Shown here: piece by piece, positions 23,701-36,351 of the stretch
How positions within the stretch are numbered: position 1 is the stretch's first letter
Layout of the letters: the number at the start of each line of letters is the position of its first letter
From: Chrysomallon squamiferum
Taxonomy: Eukaryota > Mollusca > Gastropoda > Neomphalida > Peltospiridae
Direction: 5' to 3'
Assembly: GCA_012295275.1 (NCBI GenBank)
Contig: CM022672.1
Span: 19,211,394-19,275,393, forward strand
Length of the DNA stretch: 64,000 bases
Notes under the pieces: generated by a model
Databases searched by the model: none
What the model saw: only the letters and a program-made list of their open reading frames with translations
What the model was told of the DNA's origin: nothing
Made by a program: the position numbers and the translations under genes

Positions 23701-26700
23701 ATGTTGCTGTTTGAATCACATCCCAGTCATCTTTTGAAGAAATGTCTTTGACACAGATGTATGCTAGAAAACATACTGCTTTGAAGATGTATCTAACCAT
23801 TCAGTTTAAAAAAAAGAGAAAAAAAAAAGAAAAAGATCAAAAAGAGAAAGAGAAAGAAAGAAAAAATTAAACAAATTCTTGAAATCTGAAAAACAGCAAT
23901 ACAATAATACCATTATTCATGAAAAGGGTCTATTATATTACTTTTTACTAGATATCTTAATATATATATATATTTTTTATTATTATTATTATTATTATTA
24001 CTTTTTCCCTTCAGTATTGCTATTGATGAAGTATTTAATTATGTTTCTACTGAAAATGATCTAATTCACAACTAGTAATCCAGAAGAAGGCAGGTTCTAC
24101 TAAAAGATTTTTAATTAAATTATTTCTAAATAACACAATTTTTTGTTTTTATAAAATAGTTTTGTGTCAGCAAAAATAACATAAAACTAGTTTATAGGTT
24201 GTTTCACCTTTGTTCAGATATTGAAATAAATTAGTATATTAATACGTTTTAATTAGATATGTTAGTGTGTTTCTGAAGGTTTGTAACTGCTTATTTATTC
24301 CATAATGTAAAACAAAATAAACAAACATGTTTGAAATATGTTTCATTAAGATATTATTATTATTATTATTATTATTACATCTTTGTTTCATTGATAAATC
24401 TGTTAAAATATCTTTCTGCAGTTTTTTAAAATGTTTTATTCCTTGTAGTCTTTTGTCTCAACAATGTTATTCAAATATGTATCATAATTCAGGAAGGAAT
24501 ATTATCTGTTTAAAAAAAAGTGCTATTCACATGTCATAACCATGTTTATTTTGTGTTATTTCTAGTATTTGAATACATTAGAATTTTATAAAATGTCTTA
24601 ATCAGTAATGGGCAATTTTTGTTATTGTTAATAATAGTTACATATGCATCTTTATGTTTCTAAACATGTGGTGCATAATTAACCCATTAAAAACTACATT
24701 GAAACCCATCTTTATGAGAGAAAAAAAAAAAAAATGTGTGTGTGTATATATTAAGATTTATTAAGATGTAATTAGTAATATAGACTTATTAAATTATTTT
24801 ATATGGTGTTGTTTTATCTCAATTATCTGAAGTTTAGGTTTTAAAATATTCACTGTTGTTGTTATCTAATGCACATACTTTTTCCATTAATTACATGAAT
24901 AAACCAAAAACATTCTTGTTAAAAATTAAAATAACAAACAGCTCAGAACTCAGAAACTAAAATAAAATATGGAACAGTGATTAAGCCTTTGTCAATAATT
25001 TGATTAAGTAATATTATAATTAATCATTTTTTTTATTTCTTTTTTTTTTACATTTAGATGTTTTAACATACATGTATGTAATAATTTAATTTAATTCCAT
25101 TGAAGTTTTGTTTATCATTCAGGTTTTTCGTTTTAGTGTTTATTAAATTTGGTAAAAGTCAGAACTTTCTCTGTTTGTCACTATTTCGAGTTTCTTTTCA
25201 ATTTTTGGAATTAACATTTTTAGTAGAACCTGCACATTCTTAGAGTTTCATAATGTCATGATATCTTTGACCATGATATCTTTAGTCAGGCAATATTACT
25301 TGGAAATATTTGATCAGTATTTTTGCTAAAATTATTTCAGTTATGTTAATGAGGAGGGGAAAATGAAAATGTTTTCGTAACCATTTCTTTGGCCTTTTAA
25401 ATCAGTTTTTTAATGCATTCTTGACCAGTGAGATACGTATCAGAAACAAACAAAAACAACAATAATCTAAAGTAATCTGGGACAAAAATATTAAATTAAC
25501 AAATGGCTGAATTTATAATTAATACTTCTTTTTTCTTCTTTTTTTTCATTATTATTATTAAGGTGACCTTTTTTTATTTATTTATTTTTTTTGTTTGTTT
25601 GTTGATATTATCCAAATTATTACAGCTCCTGAAAGATAACATATTAGGCTAGACAGAAAAATAGCACTAAATGTTTTTTTTGTAAGATTTATGCTAATCT
25701 TGTTTCGATATTTCATTATACAGGGAGGGAAGACACTGTGCATACTATATTAAAGAACACATTATTTTAGAAGAATGAAAATTGTACAAAAATTAACATG
25801 GACACTTACTTGATAAATTATATTAATAATGAACTGATTTTGATTTTTAGGTCGAACAACAAAATGTTACAACTGTGGTAAACAGGGTCATTTAGCTGAC
25901 AAGTGTCGCAAGCCCCACAACAGAGGTAATATTTAGTCCTTTAAAAAAAAATATATATAAAATATTAATTAATAAATATATCTGTTACACTGTTTTATTT
26001 CAAAACAAACATATTTGAAATATCATTTTTATTTATTTATTTATAAAATTATTATTATTATTATTTTTTTTTGTAATCTATATCAGTTAAAAATATTTGA
26101 TAATAATTTCTTATTTATTTTTTAAAATGCTTTTTTTTATACTTTTTATTTTCACTACTAATACATGTTTTATTTTATGTTTTTTTTTTTTTTTATTATT
26201 CTCTTCTTTTTTCTTTCTTCTATAGATATGCGGAAGTGTTTTACCTGTGGTGAAATTGGGCACAAATCTAATAGTTGTCCTTATCAAAATGAAAAGGTAT
26301 GTTGATACTACTTAAAATTTTGGCTTTTATACTTAGTATATTTTTGTGGAAGATAAAATAAATAAAATAATGATTAACAGTAATGAAATTTTTGCCATGA
26401 AAGTTTTAAATAGTGTTGAAAAACCAAGATTATCATTGTATAGATTAATAAATGACAGAATTATTAGTTCAAATGTTTATCCACAGTAAATAAGTACATC
26501 TTTACGTATTTTTATTTTTATTTTTATTTTTACATATATGTGACATCGCTAAATTCATTGATAATTTATGCCAGCAAACTTTCTCCGATTGATATAAATT
26601 TAACTGATTTTTTGTTATTCTTTAGCAGGAAATCAAACACGAGACAGTTTATTTGTGCAAGGCCTGTGATTTGAAGTGTGAAAATGAATCAGTGAGTAAA

Positions 26701-28410
26701 ATGTTTTAATTGCTTCTTCTTGTAGCATTTTGTGCCTCGTTTCTTAAGCTTTTTAGAGATTGCTAATGTTATAATGGAAATTCTAGTGTGTTGGAAAATG
26801 TTTTCATCAGTGTAGTACACTGGTTGGATGTGTCTGCTTTTACAATATTTATATTTTTAGAAGAGATTCAGAAGAAAAAATGTTTTAGCTGGGTCAAATT
26901 TTATTAATATTACATTTGTATTTTCAGTTTATATTCAGTAATTTTTCTCGTTGTACATGAGTATTAAAATATAGACTTTAGAAATACAGTACATGAAATG
27001 ACTGATCTTTCTAGGCTTATGAAGATCATAAAAAAGATAAGAAACACATAAATCGCATGGAAGAAATTGACAAGATGGATGATGAAGAGAAGAATAAGAT
27101 TCTGGAAAAAATTAAAAAACAAGAAATTCTCATTGCTGAAGAAAAGAAAAGGGAAGAGTAAGTGAACATTTATTATATTTTAGATGGAAACATAACTGAT
27201 GTAAGAATTAGGAGCATCAATGATAAAACAAAAATGTTCTTATATTATGATTAAGCATGAATATATCCCCCAAAAAATATTTTTACTTTTGGGTTCTAAT
27301 TATAAATATTTTATTACCTACATTTAAATTAAGTCTTGAAGTGTGAAAAAATAGCTTAAATAATAGTTTTATATATCTAAGTAGATAATATATTTTTTCT
27401 TAGTTTTACTGTAGGTGATTGACCTGGTTGTAAATTACAAAATAAAGTAAAATAATAATGTCATTTTCTGAGATTCACAATAAAAAATTTAAATTAATTA
27501 TTATTCTTACTATTTATTTCATTTATTTATTTTTTATTTACTTTATTTTTACCATTTGTATGACTGTGTTTATAATATTTTATATATTTTGTCAATTTTT
27601 AGGGAGAGAGAAAAACGACGTGAAGCTCGACACAAAAAAGAATCAAGTAAAGAAAGAACAAAAGAATACACATTGTCCAGCATTGAATTAAGAAAGGTGT
27701 TTATTAAAATGAAGTACTTTGTCATTGTACTCTTGCATTAATGAATGAATTTTTTCTTAAATGCACTCTGACTGATAAACTTGATACATTTGGTATCAGT
27801 ATACTACATACATTAAGTAAACTATCTTTTAAGTTTAGATTAAAAGAATAAATCAGAGTATTGCGAGGGATCAAAATAATTGTAGTGGATCTTAAAGAAT
27901 ATATTATTAGAGTAGCAATTTGTCAATTGAATACATTTATATGTTTCAAATTTTTAATTATTATTTCAGTGATTTTTTTTTTTTTTCATCTCGAACAAAA
28001 TCATAGCTTTTAAGAAAAATTTTAGATCCACCTGTTTTTATCATTTATGTTTATGAAAACCAAGATATGTTTTATTTTTCAGCCAAGCAAAATGTTTTTC
28101 TCTTAAAATATATTTTTCATACTGTTAAATTGTTATTAGAATGTTAAAATAGGCTTATACTACAACTAATTAAATCTAAATGTGTTTTCTTCCAGATATA
28201 TGACCAAATTCCCTCTCATGACAAGGACACACCAGTCGGTAAGACTGTTATAGCACATGTTACAGTATTTCTGAAGCTACAATACGTGTGATAATTTCTG
28301 TAAAATATGTTCATGGTACATAATTATATGCTGTGGGTTTTTTTCATTATTATTTTCATTAACTTACTTAAAAAACACTATTCAAATAGTATTTTAGGAC
28401 CTGAAACTAG

Positions 28411-28448
<38 letters not shown>

Positions 28449-29711
28449 TTTTTTGCACAAAATAATGAAGATCTTACTGTTCAATTTTACAGGTGTGGAT
28501 TTTGTTATGGCTGTGACTGGTTTCTTTTGCAAACTTTGCAACAAGTTTTACAAGAAAGAGACCACAGCTAAAGTTGATCATTGCTGCTCTGTGTCTCATT
28601 ATCATCTCTGGAAGGTAACATATAAAATATTCGTAACAGAATTATTGTTTTGGTGGTTGTTGGGTTTTTTTGACAGATACTTAATTTTAATCAGATGTTG
28701 CAGTCAGTTGTTAAAAATAAACAGCTGTATAATTTTTCTGAATATTCAGTGTATTCTTTTTTATTTTTTATCTATACTAATGCATTTGTAAAAACAGTGG
28801 TTTCCTTATGCATATTTTTATTTTAAAATTCTGGGTGATAAAACAGTAAAAATAAATAAAAGACAATGCTTTGAAAAAAAAAAAAAAAAATACTTGCTAT
28901 ACATTGATTAAAAAAAAAACATTTAAGGCCTTTTTGGTTATAATTGTTAGGAATGCTTTGAGTATTTTTTTAAAATAAAGTAATTTTATTTCTGTTTTTA
29001 ATTTCTGTTCTTGACAACATCATAAAGGAAACTGCATTGTTAAACATTTAAGTTTTGTGACTTTCTTTTTGATGTTACTTTGGTTTTATTTTATAAATCT
29101 TTCAGGAATTTTATTATTATTATTATGATTATTTGTTAAAATTTAAACATATAACCAAATTCAGTAATTACCGTGTTTATCAAAGGATTTGTTTTCATCT
29201 CCCACAGAAAGCACAAGTAGAGAAACTGAAAGAGGAGGCAAAGAAAAAGGCAGAGGAAGAGGCTGCAGCCAAGGAAGAAAAGGAAAAAGAAGCAAATGAA
29301 GAAGACAGAGATGTCAAGGCAGAGGATAATACAGAAACAAATTCTTCAGAAAGTGCCAGCAAAGTGACTGATGAAGTGGTAGATGACAAGGAAGAATCCA
29401 GTACCAGTGAAATGAAACAAGATGAGGAGAGTCATCAAGAAGATTTGGAAATAAACGGTGTTGATCAGAACTCATTTGATCAGCATCTCCAAGTGTTGGA
29501 CGAGTTCCCTTCCAAAACAGACTTGAACGAAGAAAGCAATATGGTTGTTGAGGAAAATGAAGCTGATGTCAATCCAGATGGGACACCGTCTTTAGAACCT
29601 GCAGAAGAAGGTGATAATGCTAGTTGCACAGTGGAGCAGAATGAAGAAAATCCTCCTGAGGCAGATGGTCAGTCTGTGAAAAATGATAATGATGACGCTT
29701 CAGAAAACTGA
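20777..29711 (+). CDS. CCHC + C2H2 + matrin-type zinc-finger nuclear protein (gene 3, CIZ1/Pep-like)
   Basis: Eleven coding exons: 20777-20964, 21381-21720, 23517-23625, 25851-25925, 26226-26296, 26629-26691, 27015-27157, 27603-27696, 28196-28238, 28493-28614, 29208-29711. They join in phase to about 583 aa. Residues 1-212 are disordered and RG/RS-rich, with basic GKRRSSSLGLGAKRRRPG as a probable nuclear signal. Two retroviral-type zinc knuckles follow (C218-C221-H226-C231 and C242-C245-H250-C255), which bind single-stranded RNA or DNA in known proteins. Then come a C2H2 finger (C271, C274, H287, H293), a 75-residue Lys/Glu helix, a matrin-type finger (C388, C391, H405, H411) and an acidic tail. 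The start is the second Met of the open frame (MANRNRNAMN), directly after acceptor CAG at 20773. It is related to gene 1 through residues 60-175 and to gene 2 through the matrin finger. A role in nuclear RNA handling is inferred from domains; an orthologue name is not certain. Confidence 0.85.
21200..21308. mobile_element. Fragment of Tigger-type MITE
   Basis: After TA the sequence CAGGTTGAGAGTCATTTATC begins, very close to the terminus of the 296-bp element at 8268. It ends near TTTTGGATAAGGGACAT, the complement of the opposite terminal pattern, without the final CAACCTG. It is a shortened or decayed relative, in gene 3 intron 1, about 70 bp before the exon 2 acceptor. Confidence 0.65.
21381..21720 (+). 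other. Gene 3 exon 2: conserved block shared with gene 1
   Basis: Encodes SYNRPRQDGSSDDLLGGRRS, then NDPLSIQEQLALRESQ, SLLKRQSDLIAGVG, a Met/Gly stretch and GKRRSSSLGLGAKRRRPGSR. The 'NDP..(x)IQEx..L...LLK.Q..L' pattern and the basic end recur in gene 1 exon 2 (807-1199). Both exons end in phase 0. The block is predicted as a short amphipathic helix and may be a protein-interaction motif of this family. Confidence 0.8.
21721..23516. other. Gene 3 intron, no coding seen
   Basis: 1.8 kb, AT-rich. A somewhat GC-richer patch at 23035-23230 contains a 64-codon minus frame without splice sites or homology, and I do not call it. Confidence 0.5.
23626..25850. other. Gene 3 intron, simple repeats only
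   Basis: 2.2 kb with a purine-rich A/G tract (23810-23870), TAT/ATT runs at 23961-24000 and 24350-24378, and otherwise AT-rich sequence. No exon of this gene fits between the phase-1 donor at 23625 and the phase-1 acceptor at 25850. Confidence 0.5.
25851..26296 (+). other. Gene 3 CCHC zinc knuckle exons
   Basis: Exon 25851-25925 encodes TTKCYNCGKQGHLADKCRKP and exon 26226-26296 encodes RKCFTCGEIGHKSNSCPYQN. Both are perfect C-x2-C-x4-H-x4-C knuckles, each on its own exon entered in phase 1, implying exon duplication. The aromatic after the first Cys and Gly before His are typical of nucleic-acid-binding knuckles (CNBP, SR-factor 9G8). Genes 1 and 2 have no visible knuckle. Confidence 0.92.
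26629..27157 (+). other. Gene 3 C2H2 finger split over two exons, with NAGNAG acceptor
   Basis: Cys ligands are on exon 26629-26691 (YLCKACDLKCENES) and His ligands on exon 27015-27157 (AYEDHKKDKKH). The acceptor is TTTAGCAG, so splicing at 26625 would add one Gln (CAG) and at 26628 would not; both keep frame. The rest of the second exon is a Lys/Glu helix. Confidence 0.85.
28493..28614 (+). other. Gene 3 matrin-type zinc finger exon
   Basis: Encodes GVDFVMAVTGFFCKLCNKFY ... AKVDHCCSVSHYHLWK with ligands C388, C391, H405 and H411. The G-V-D-F / V-x-G-aromatic / C-x-x-C-x-K-F-Y pattern closely follows the CIZ1 C-terminal finger. Entry is phase 1 and exit phase 0, as in gene 2. Confidence 0.9.
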
Positions 29712-31144
29712 AAACAAACTACTGTTATAAGTCCCGAAACAAAATGAAAATTGAACAAGTTAATGTATGAGAGAAACTTTCATTATTATTATTATTATTT
29801 TTTTTTTTTTTTAAGAATTTGTTCATAATAATTGTTATAAAAAAAATAATATTTTATTTATGAATGATATTCATTAAATATTTTTACAGACAGTTACAAG
29901 ATACGTTTTAAAATAATAATAATAATAATGTTATGGAAAAGGGCTATAAGTTGAAAATTGAATATCTTAAAAATCATGAACTCAGAAATAAAAAACACAT
30001 TTGGGTAAAGAAAGATATTTTGATTCAGATAAAAAATATTTAAGATTAATCTCCCTTCACATGTTGAAGAAAGTAATCTTCCACAAAGGAATTAAATTTC
30101 CTACACTGCCCTTTTTTTGTTTTTTTATCTTATTTTTCTTAATAAGCCTGTACATAACTCTTTAGTTTTCATAATAAAATACACAATGTTTACTGGTAAT
30201 TCTGTGGCTGAGTTAAATAAAATGCACCTGTCCTGTGAATAAATGGCAAAGTAGATGTCTTTCCTACAACAAAAAATTTTCTTTATAAAAATACAAATTT
30301 TAATTTCCAAAAAGAAAAAAAAAAAAAATTTATTAATAAAATAAGTAAATAATTATCCAAAACTTTTATGTCATCAGTGCATGCTTATATACACACATGT
30401 ATATTGCAGAGTGCCAGTTCTTTTAATCATATATTCTCACACTGAAATTTTGTAATAGATATTTCATAATCGACATTCACTGGATGATATATTGAATTTA
30501 CTTTTCTTTAATGCTGTTGCTTTTATTATTATTATTATTATTATTATTATAAGGTGCAAGATAACACCTCATCTAGTGCTCATACCCGGCTGGCAGGAGT
30601 CTTTATTTTAGAAATTTCTTTTACACATGTCCTTGATTTATTATTACTTACATAAAAAAAAAAAACATTTATTGTACCTACTATTCTTGGAAGTTAACAT
30701 TGTGTCATTGTTTAGGACTATATGTTAAACAGAGTTTGGAAATATATAAAAGATACCAAGAATTTTTGGCATAATTTTTTCAGGCCTAGAATGGTATTCT
30801 AAGAATATCAGTTTAACCAGTTACAGCTGGTTTAGATTTCACAGGAAATTGTTATTATTTTTTACATTCTCCTTGTTTTTAATCTTGTTCATGTTACATA
30901 TTTGACCAAAAATTTGTTCAGTTTTTAACAAATTATTAAAAATCATTTTAATCATACATTGCATTTGAATATTATTTGTTATGCAATAAAATGTGGAAAG
31001 ATATAAAGCAGTTAATAATGTTCATCTGTGTTGTTTTTTTTTGTTTTGTTTTATTGTTTGTTTGGGGTTTTGGGGATGGTTGGGAATTATGGTTCTTGTT
31101 GTTTTTTTTTTTTTTTTTTTAAAACATTAAATAGTAATAAATAG

Positions 31145-31177
<33 letters not shown>

Positions 31178-31180
31178 CCA
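29712..31180 (+). other. Gene 3 3' UTR and downstream
   Basis: After the stop (29709-29711) the DNA is AT-rich. Candidate poly(A) signals AATAAA are at 29987-29992 and 30985-30990; which is used cannot be told. ATT microsatellites at 30525-30550 and a 35-base A run at 31143-31177 follow. Confidence 0.4.
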
Positions 31181-31900
31181 GCAGCCAGTTATATTAATTA
31201 AAATCTTAAGAATGCCAAAAATCCTAAATTATAGAAATTTGAAAGATGTAGTTGTTTCAGATTTCAGAAGAATACATATTGAAAATTTAATATATGGAGA
31301 AACAAAAATGTATATAATAGAGATCTGTTGCTTGGATTGCAGCATAATAAACAGTCAGTTGTTGTATTTGAACTGTTTCCTTTTTTTAGTAAAGAATAAA
31401 TATGGCTTTAGAACAAAAAGTAAGATGTTATTAAATGTATATTAATTTATTATTTGGTAATATTGGTATTCAGTAATCAAATGGCTTAAATTATCCGAAA
31501 ATAGAATGTTTAGACAAATTCAGTGGAATAACGTTTGGTTAAACAGAATAATTAAAGAGTAGTGAATATGTTTAAATTAAATGATTTAAAAAAAAAAAAA
31601 AAAGTATTGATGATCTACAGTAATAAAAGTAATTTTTTTTTGTATTCTGATGCTGAAAAAAAAATTCTATTATTGAAAATAGTAGCTTACTTAAAATAAT
31701 ATTTCCAAATAACAATGCACTTGATTTAAACTTAGAGGTTGAATTACATTAAATAAAGAAAAAAAAATTATAATTTTTTTTTTTTTACGTTTATTACATT
31801 TTATTAATAATTATTTAATTTTGTTACAGAAATTCACTTAACATTAGTAGTTTAGGTACACAATATCGTCAATGAAAACTAGTTTGGTATATAGCAACCA
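31181..31900. other. Intergenic between genes 3 and 4, nothing recognised
   Basis: AT-rich sequence. A 77-codon plus frame at 31212-31445 is Ile/Leu/Asn-rich with no motif or splice support, and is left uncalled. Confidence 0.5.
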
Positions 31901-31909
31901 TTATGATTA

Positions 31910-32068
31910 TCTGGCTGCTTCGGTTAAGTTCGTATTTGAGTAACGGAAATGATCGGACAAACTGCGCATGCTCATAAACCCATTTAATACGAAAAATGGA
32001 GAAACACCCGTACAAGCGCTGACGTATACGGGTATCTCCGTTTTCAGTAGTGATCGAATTCCTTAATA
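31910..32068 (+). promoter_or_regulatory. Gene 4 promoter / 5' UTR
   Basis: A CpG-containing island immediately before the gene 4 ATG. TGCGCATGC at 31963-31971 matches an NRF-1-like core, and TGACGTAT near 32020-32027 resembles a CRE half-site. An imperfect inverted repeat (ACCCGTA at 32006-32012, TACGGGT at 32027-32033, with GGAGA/TCTCC outside) would form a hairpin ending about 30 bases before the ATG if transcribed. Confidence 0.5.
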
Positions 32069-33457
32069 ATGGATTCTTTTTTAGGCATAGATCCTACACT
32101 TCCCATTGATTTGGATGGAAGGTAATTCTATTTTTTCTTTCTTTGTTTCATGTTATGGTCAGAAACTGCGACGCGACGACATAGGTCATATCTTACAGTT
32201 TAGTTTTTTAAATATCGCGGACAAAACACCTGTGACACCTTTTGTCAATATGCAGGTGTGCGCGGGAGTTACGAAAACATTTAACTTATGCGACACGTTA
32301 TATTTTTAAATTTCATACATGCTAATTTTACTCATGTTATAATTATATTAAAGATATAATATGTCAGTATTGTCACTTTGAGTTCTGGTTCACAGAATCG
32401 CGCATTTATATCTAATTTATTATTTAAGTAATCACGATCATGCACAATTCATCATGTTTTATTTTGTTTTGAACTTTAAACCAACTAATAAATAGAACTT
32501 TAAAATTTAAATTCATCTGAACACTTACTACTTTATCAGTTTATGTAACAAAAGCAAAGTTGAAGTTGATTGTTCATTGAATATTGAATGGTTCATTATT
32601 GGCAGACTGTTGATAAAATCTTATGATCATTCAGTTTATTTATATATCTGTATTTAAAGTTCAAACATTTTAATACAGACAGAAAGAAAAATGAAAATCA
32701 ACATACTGTATTAAAACTGTTTACAGAAGAAAATTATTTAATGCCATAATCTTCATCTTCACTTACCATTTCTAAACACTTGTTTACTGATGATTCATTT
32801 TGAAAGATATGTTTTAATACCAGTATTATGATAACTTGATAAGGTATTAATCTTCTATGGTATATTATATATGTAAATGATAGGCTGGACAGTCCAAATC
32901 TGAAGTGAAAATGAACACAATAACTGAATAAGTACTAGTTCTGGGTATTTTGAGGGGTGTATTTGTAGTATACATGATTTTGGATATCCAACCATGAAAA
33001 GCCTAGGAATATGTCTTATTTATTGTTATTGACCAAGTGGTTTAAATTATTCCAATGGTGATGCTGAAATTCAGTATTTGTTTTCAAAAGTTTTAAATTT
33101 GGTTTTAATGTATTAAAATAGCTTTGTTGTCTGGCGTATTACTTGCATATGGTCTTGATTAAAAAAACAAAAAAAACAACAACATTAAGTTGTATTTTAA
33201 TCCATAGCCAGTGTGTATATAATGTACTTTATGGTTTAACCAGATAAAGCCACTTATTTTTGGTTTCAATCCAGACATTCTAAATTACATTATCTTAATA
33301 CTATAACTTCAAGTTCTCATCAACCGTTAAATTAAATTAAATTACATACAATGAAGATTAAGGGAAAGTATCTGCACATTTCCCTATTTAAAAATTTTTT
33401 ATAACCAAGATGTGTTGATTTATTTTGTTTTATTTATTTTAGTTTTTAATTTTTATT

Positions 33458-33489
<32 letters not shown>

Positions 33490-36316
33490 GCTATGAATTC
33501 ATCTTCAAAGCATATTTACTGATTTGGTGGAATCTCTTTTTTTGTTGTTGAAATTATGAATACTAAAGGCTGCTAATAAGAAATAAGCAGGAAATTATAT
33601 AATCTGTTATTAGGGTAGTGTTTTGTTATTAAACGTTTTTGCTTTTTATGTTCGAAGCTAACACACACCTAGCAATACAAAAGTAATGATCCTATTCATT
33701 TATTTTTGATAGTACTCTAAATCTGTTATTCTTCATAAAAGTTGTAGTAAATGTTTGTAAAACCTAAACAATCACATTTAGTTAATTTCATGTAATCTTT
33801 ATATTATTATAATTACAATTAATGGGTTAAAAACAAAATCGCTGTTCTATGATATTCAAAATTTTGATTAAAAATTATTTTAACCACTGTTAGGTACCTT
33901 AGAAGTTTAATTACAAGAACATTTTAATTTTCCCAAAAAGGAACTACCCAAGAAACGTAAAATATTTTTAATTGTACTTAATTTTTTTTTTTTTTTTTGC
34001 TTGTAAATATTGTTGTAGTGGTGTGTATTTTTTCTCTTCTTGGGTTATTTTGGTAATTAAGTAATGATGGTGGAGGGTGAAAAAGGAGATTATTACAGCA
34101 CAGGTTATCAGCTGAGCATGTACCATTTGGGAATGCTACATGAGATCTTGGATATTTATCTGATGGAATTACTGTTATCTGTTGCATTGACTGTTAGATC
34201 AGCCTTGCATCTAGCAGAGTCGGTGGTTTCTACAGCGCTGTGACCTGGCCTGGTGGTTCATATCACTGGCAGGTTGCCAGCGACGCAGTTGGTACCATAA
34301 CTGTTAGTATTGGTCTGCACTTAAAGTCATGTTTTCTTTGCCCCACAGCCAAAATTGTACTTTTGTTTACTTTAGTTTAGCCCCCTCACATACACTTTGA
34401 AGTACATGTGTATGTGCATGCATGCACACACATGAAAATATAGATGAATAGAATGGATGAATATTTATTCTGATTCTTCCAGTTTCTTCCATTCTTTATA
34501 TAATTTTTTTTTCATTTTTATTATTATTATTATTTATATAATTACCATTATGTTTTGTTGACTTCTGAAAATGTATAACCAAATTCTCAAAAGAAGCTAA
34601 AAAGTCAATCATTTCCAAAAATTAATATATTAATAATAATCTGAATTATTATAGTTTTAAAATAAATTGGTTTCCACAGCATAAATCAATAATATATGAT
34701 ACAGTTGAAGTATTATATCTTTGTAGTAAGATGTAAAATACATTTAGTTAAATTACTGGAAGCCTTCAGATATAGATATATATATATATATACAAGGACA
34801 ATTTATAGCATCTCATTGTTTGTAATTTTAAAAGATAATTAGTTGACTACTTATATTATTAATATATCAAGTTTTGTATTTCAGTGATATACATAATTTA
34901 AAGGTATATTTTAAACATATGTTAAATAATGAAATTTGTTAATGTTAATAAATATGAGTGTTTCTTAGTGACTGGCAGTAACAATTCTATAGCATCAAGT
35001 TAAGGATTTGTTTTCTGATTTGGAATTGGCAAATTCATAAAATAATGGACCCACTTGATGTCTGATGTATTAAAAGAATATTTTATTTGTTCTTAATTAC
35101 AATACTTCAAAGTACTTGTGTATAATTATGTCAAGTAATGGACTCATCTGTTGATGTCTGGAACCAGCTGTTTCTGTATGGAGAGTCTTAACATCTCGGG
35201 GCTTTGTGTCTCCACATGTGGTTTACAGACATCACACACTTTCTTTGTGCCCACACAAGATTTCAAACTGGTAAATACATCTCATCTAAGCAGTAACTTA
35301 GGAAGACAGGTAAATGTATCAGTGTGGAGGCTATGAAAATGCACAGAGACACCAGACTTTGATTTACAATGTAAATCATACAGTTATGCATCAGTGAGTA
35401 TATTTTTAAAAATGTATTACTGATATCTGTTTTTGTGTATATAGGTCTTATAAGTCAGTTGTTTTGTTCATGTTCTGAATCATAATAGACTTATTATTAT
35501 TATTATTTTTTTTATAATTATTTTTTTTTTGTTGATGTTTGTTTAATTCATGCTGAACTGTGTTGTTCCAATCAATGTAGCATGTAATTTATACACAGGG
35601 AAAAATTGTCTTCTGTTACAACAAGGTTTTGGGTTACATTCTCTATAATGTACAGTCCAGATACAGTAGACCTGACTTCATTAATATTGCAAGACAAGAC
35701 TAAGTGCTGTTTTTAAGAAGTTATTTTCTATGCATATTTATAGTTTGCTCGCATGTGTCGAGTCATTAAGAACTTGGTGTTATCATCTGCATTTACTGAA
35801 TTAATTATCACCACTTCTGGTCTTGTTAAGTACTGTGAATAATGCATACAATCATGTGAAACAGTACATTTAGGATAAGTAACAAACTGCAGACAAATAT
35901 TGGATTCTGCTTGTTGGTTGACATACAACTGCTATCATGGATTTAGTAAGGTGAGATGTTAGTAAACTGTATCTGAGTGCCCCTTTATGTCACATTGAAA
36001 ATGTTTTTTTTTTTTTTTTTCCTGTTTTTCTTGGTTTTGTAGTTTAATGTTATATTTCTTATATCATAAATTCTAATATTTGTCTTTGATTAAAAATACA
36101 TTTAAAAAAAAAAAAAATTAATTATAAATATGCTGTTTAATAAAATTGCCTGCTCTTCAAAGTTATCATTTTATTTTATTTTATTTTATTTTATTTTATT
36201 TTATTTTATTTTATTTTATTTTTTTATTTTATTTTATTTTTTTTTTTATTTTTTTTTTTTTTTTATTTTATTTTATTTTATTTTTTTTTTTTTTTTTTTT
36301 TTTTTAATTTTTTTTT

Positions 36317-36351
<35 letters not shown>

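Noticed and set aside
29195-29389. 64-codon Ser/Ala/Phe-rich minus frame
   Set aside because: Antisense shadow of the acidic tail exon of gene 3.
32106-32309. 67-codon frame just after gene 4 exon 1
   Set aside because: It reads through the GTAATT donor; the spliced join to 40995 keeps phase and leads into CM1.
34200-34330. Possible tRNA-derived SINE in gene 4 intron 1
   Set aside because: No convincing A and B box pair or cloverleaf can be drawn and no poly-A/target duplication is seen.
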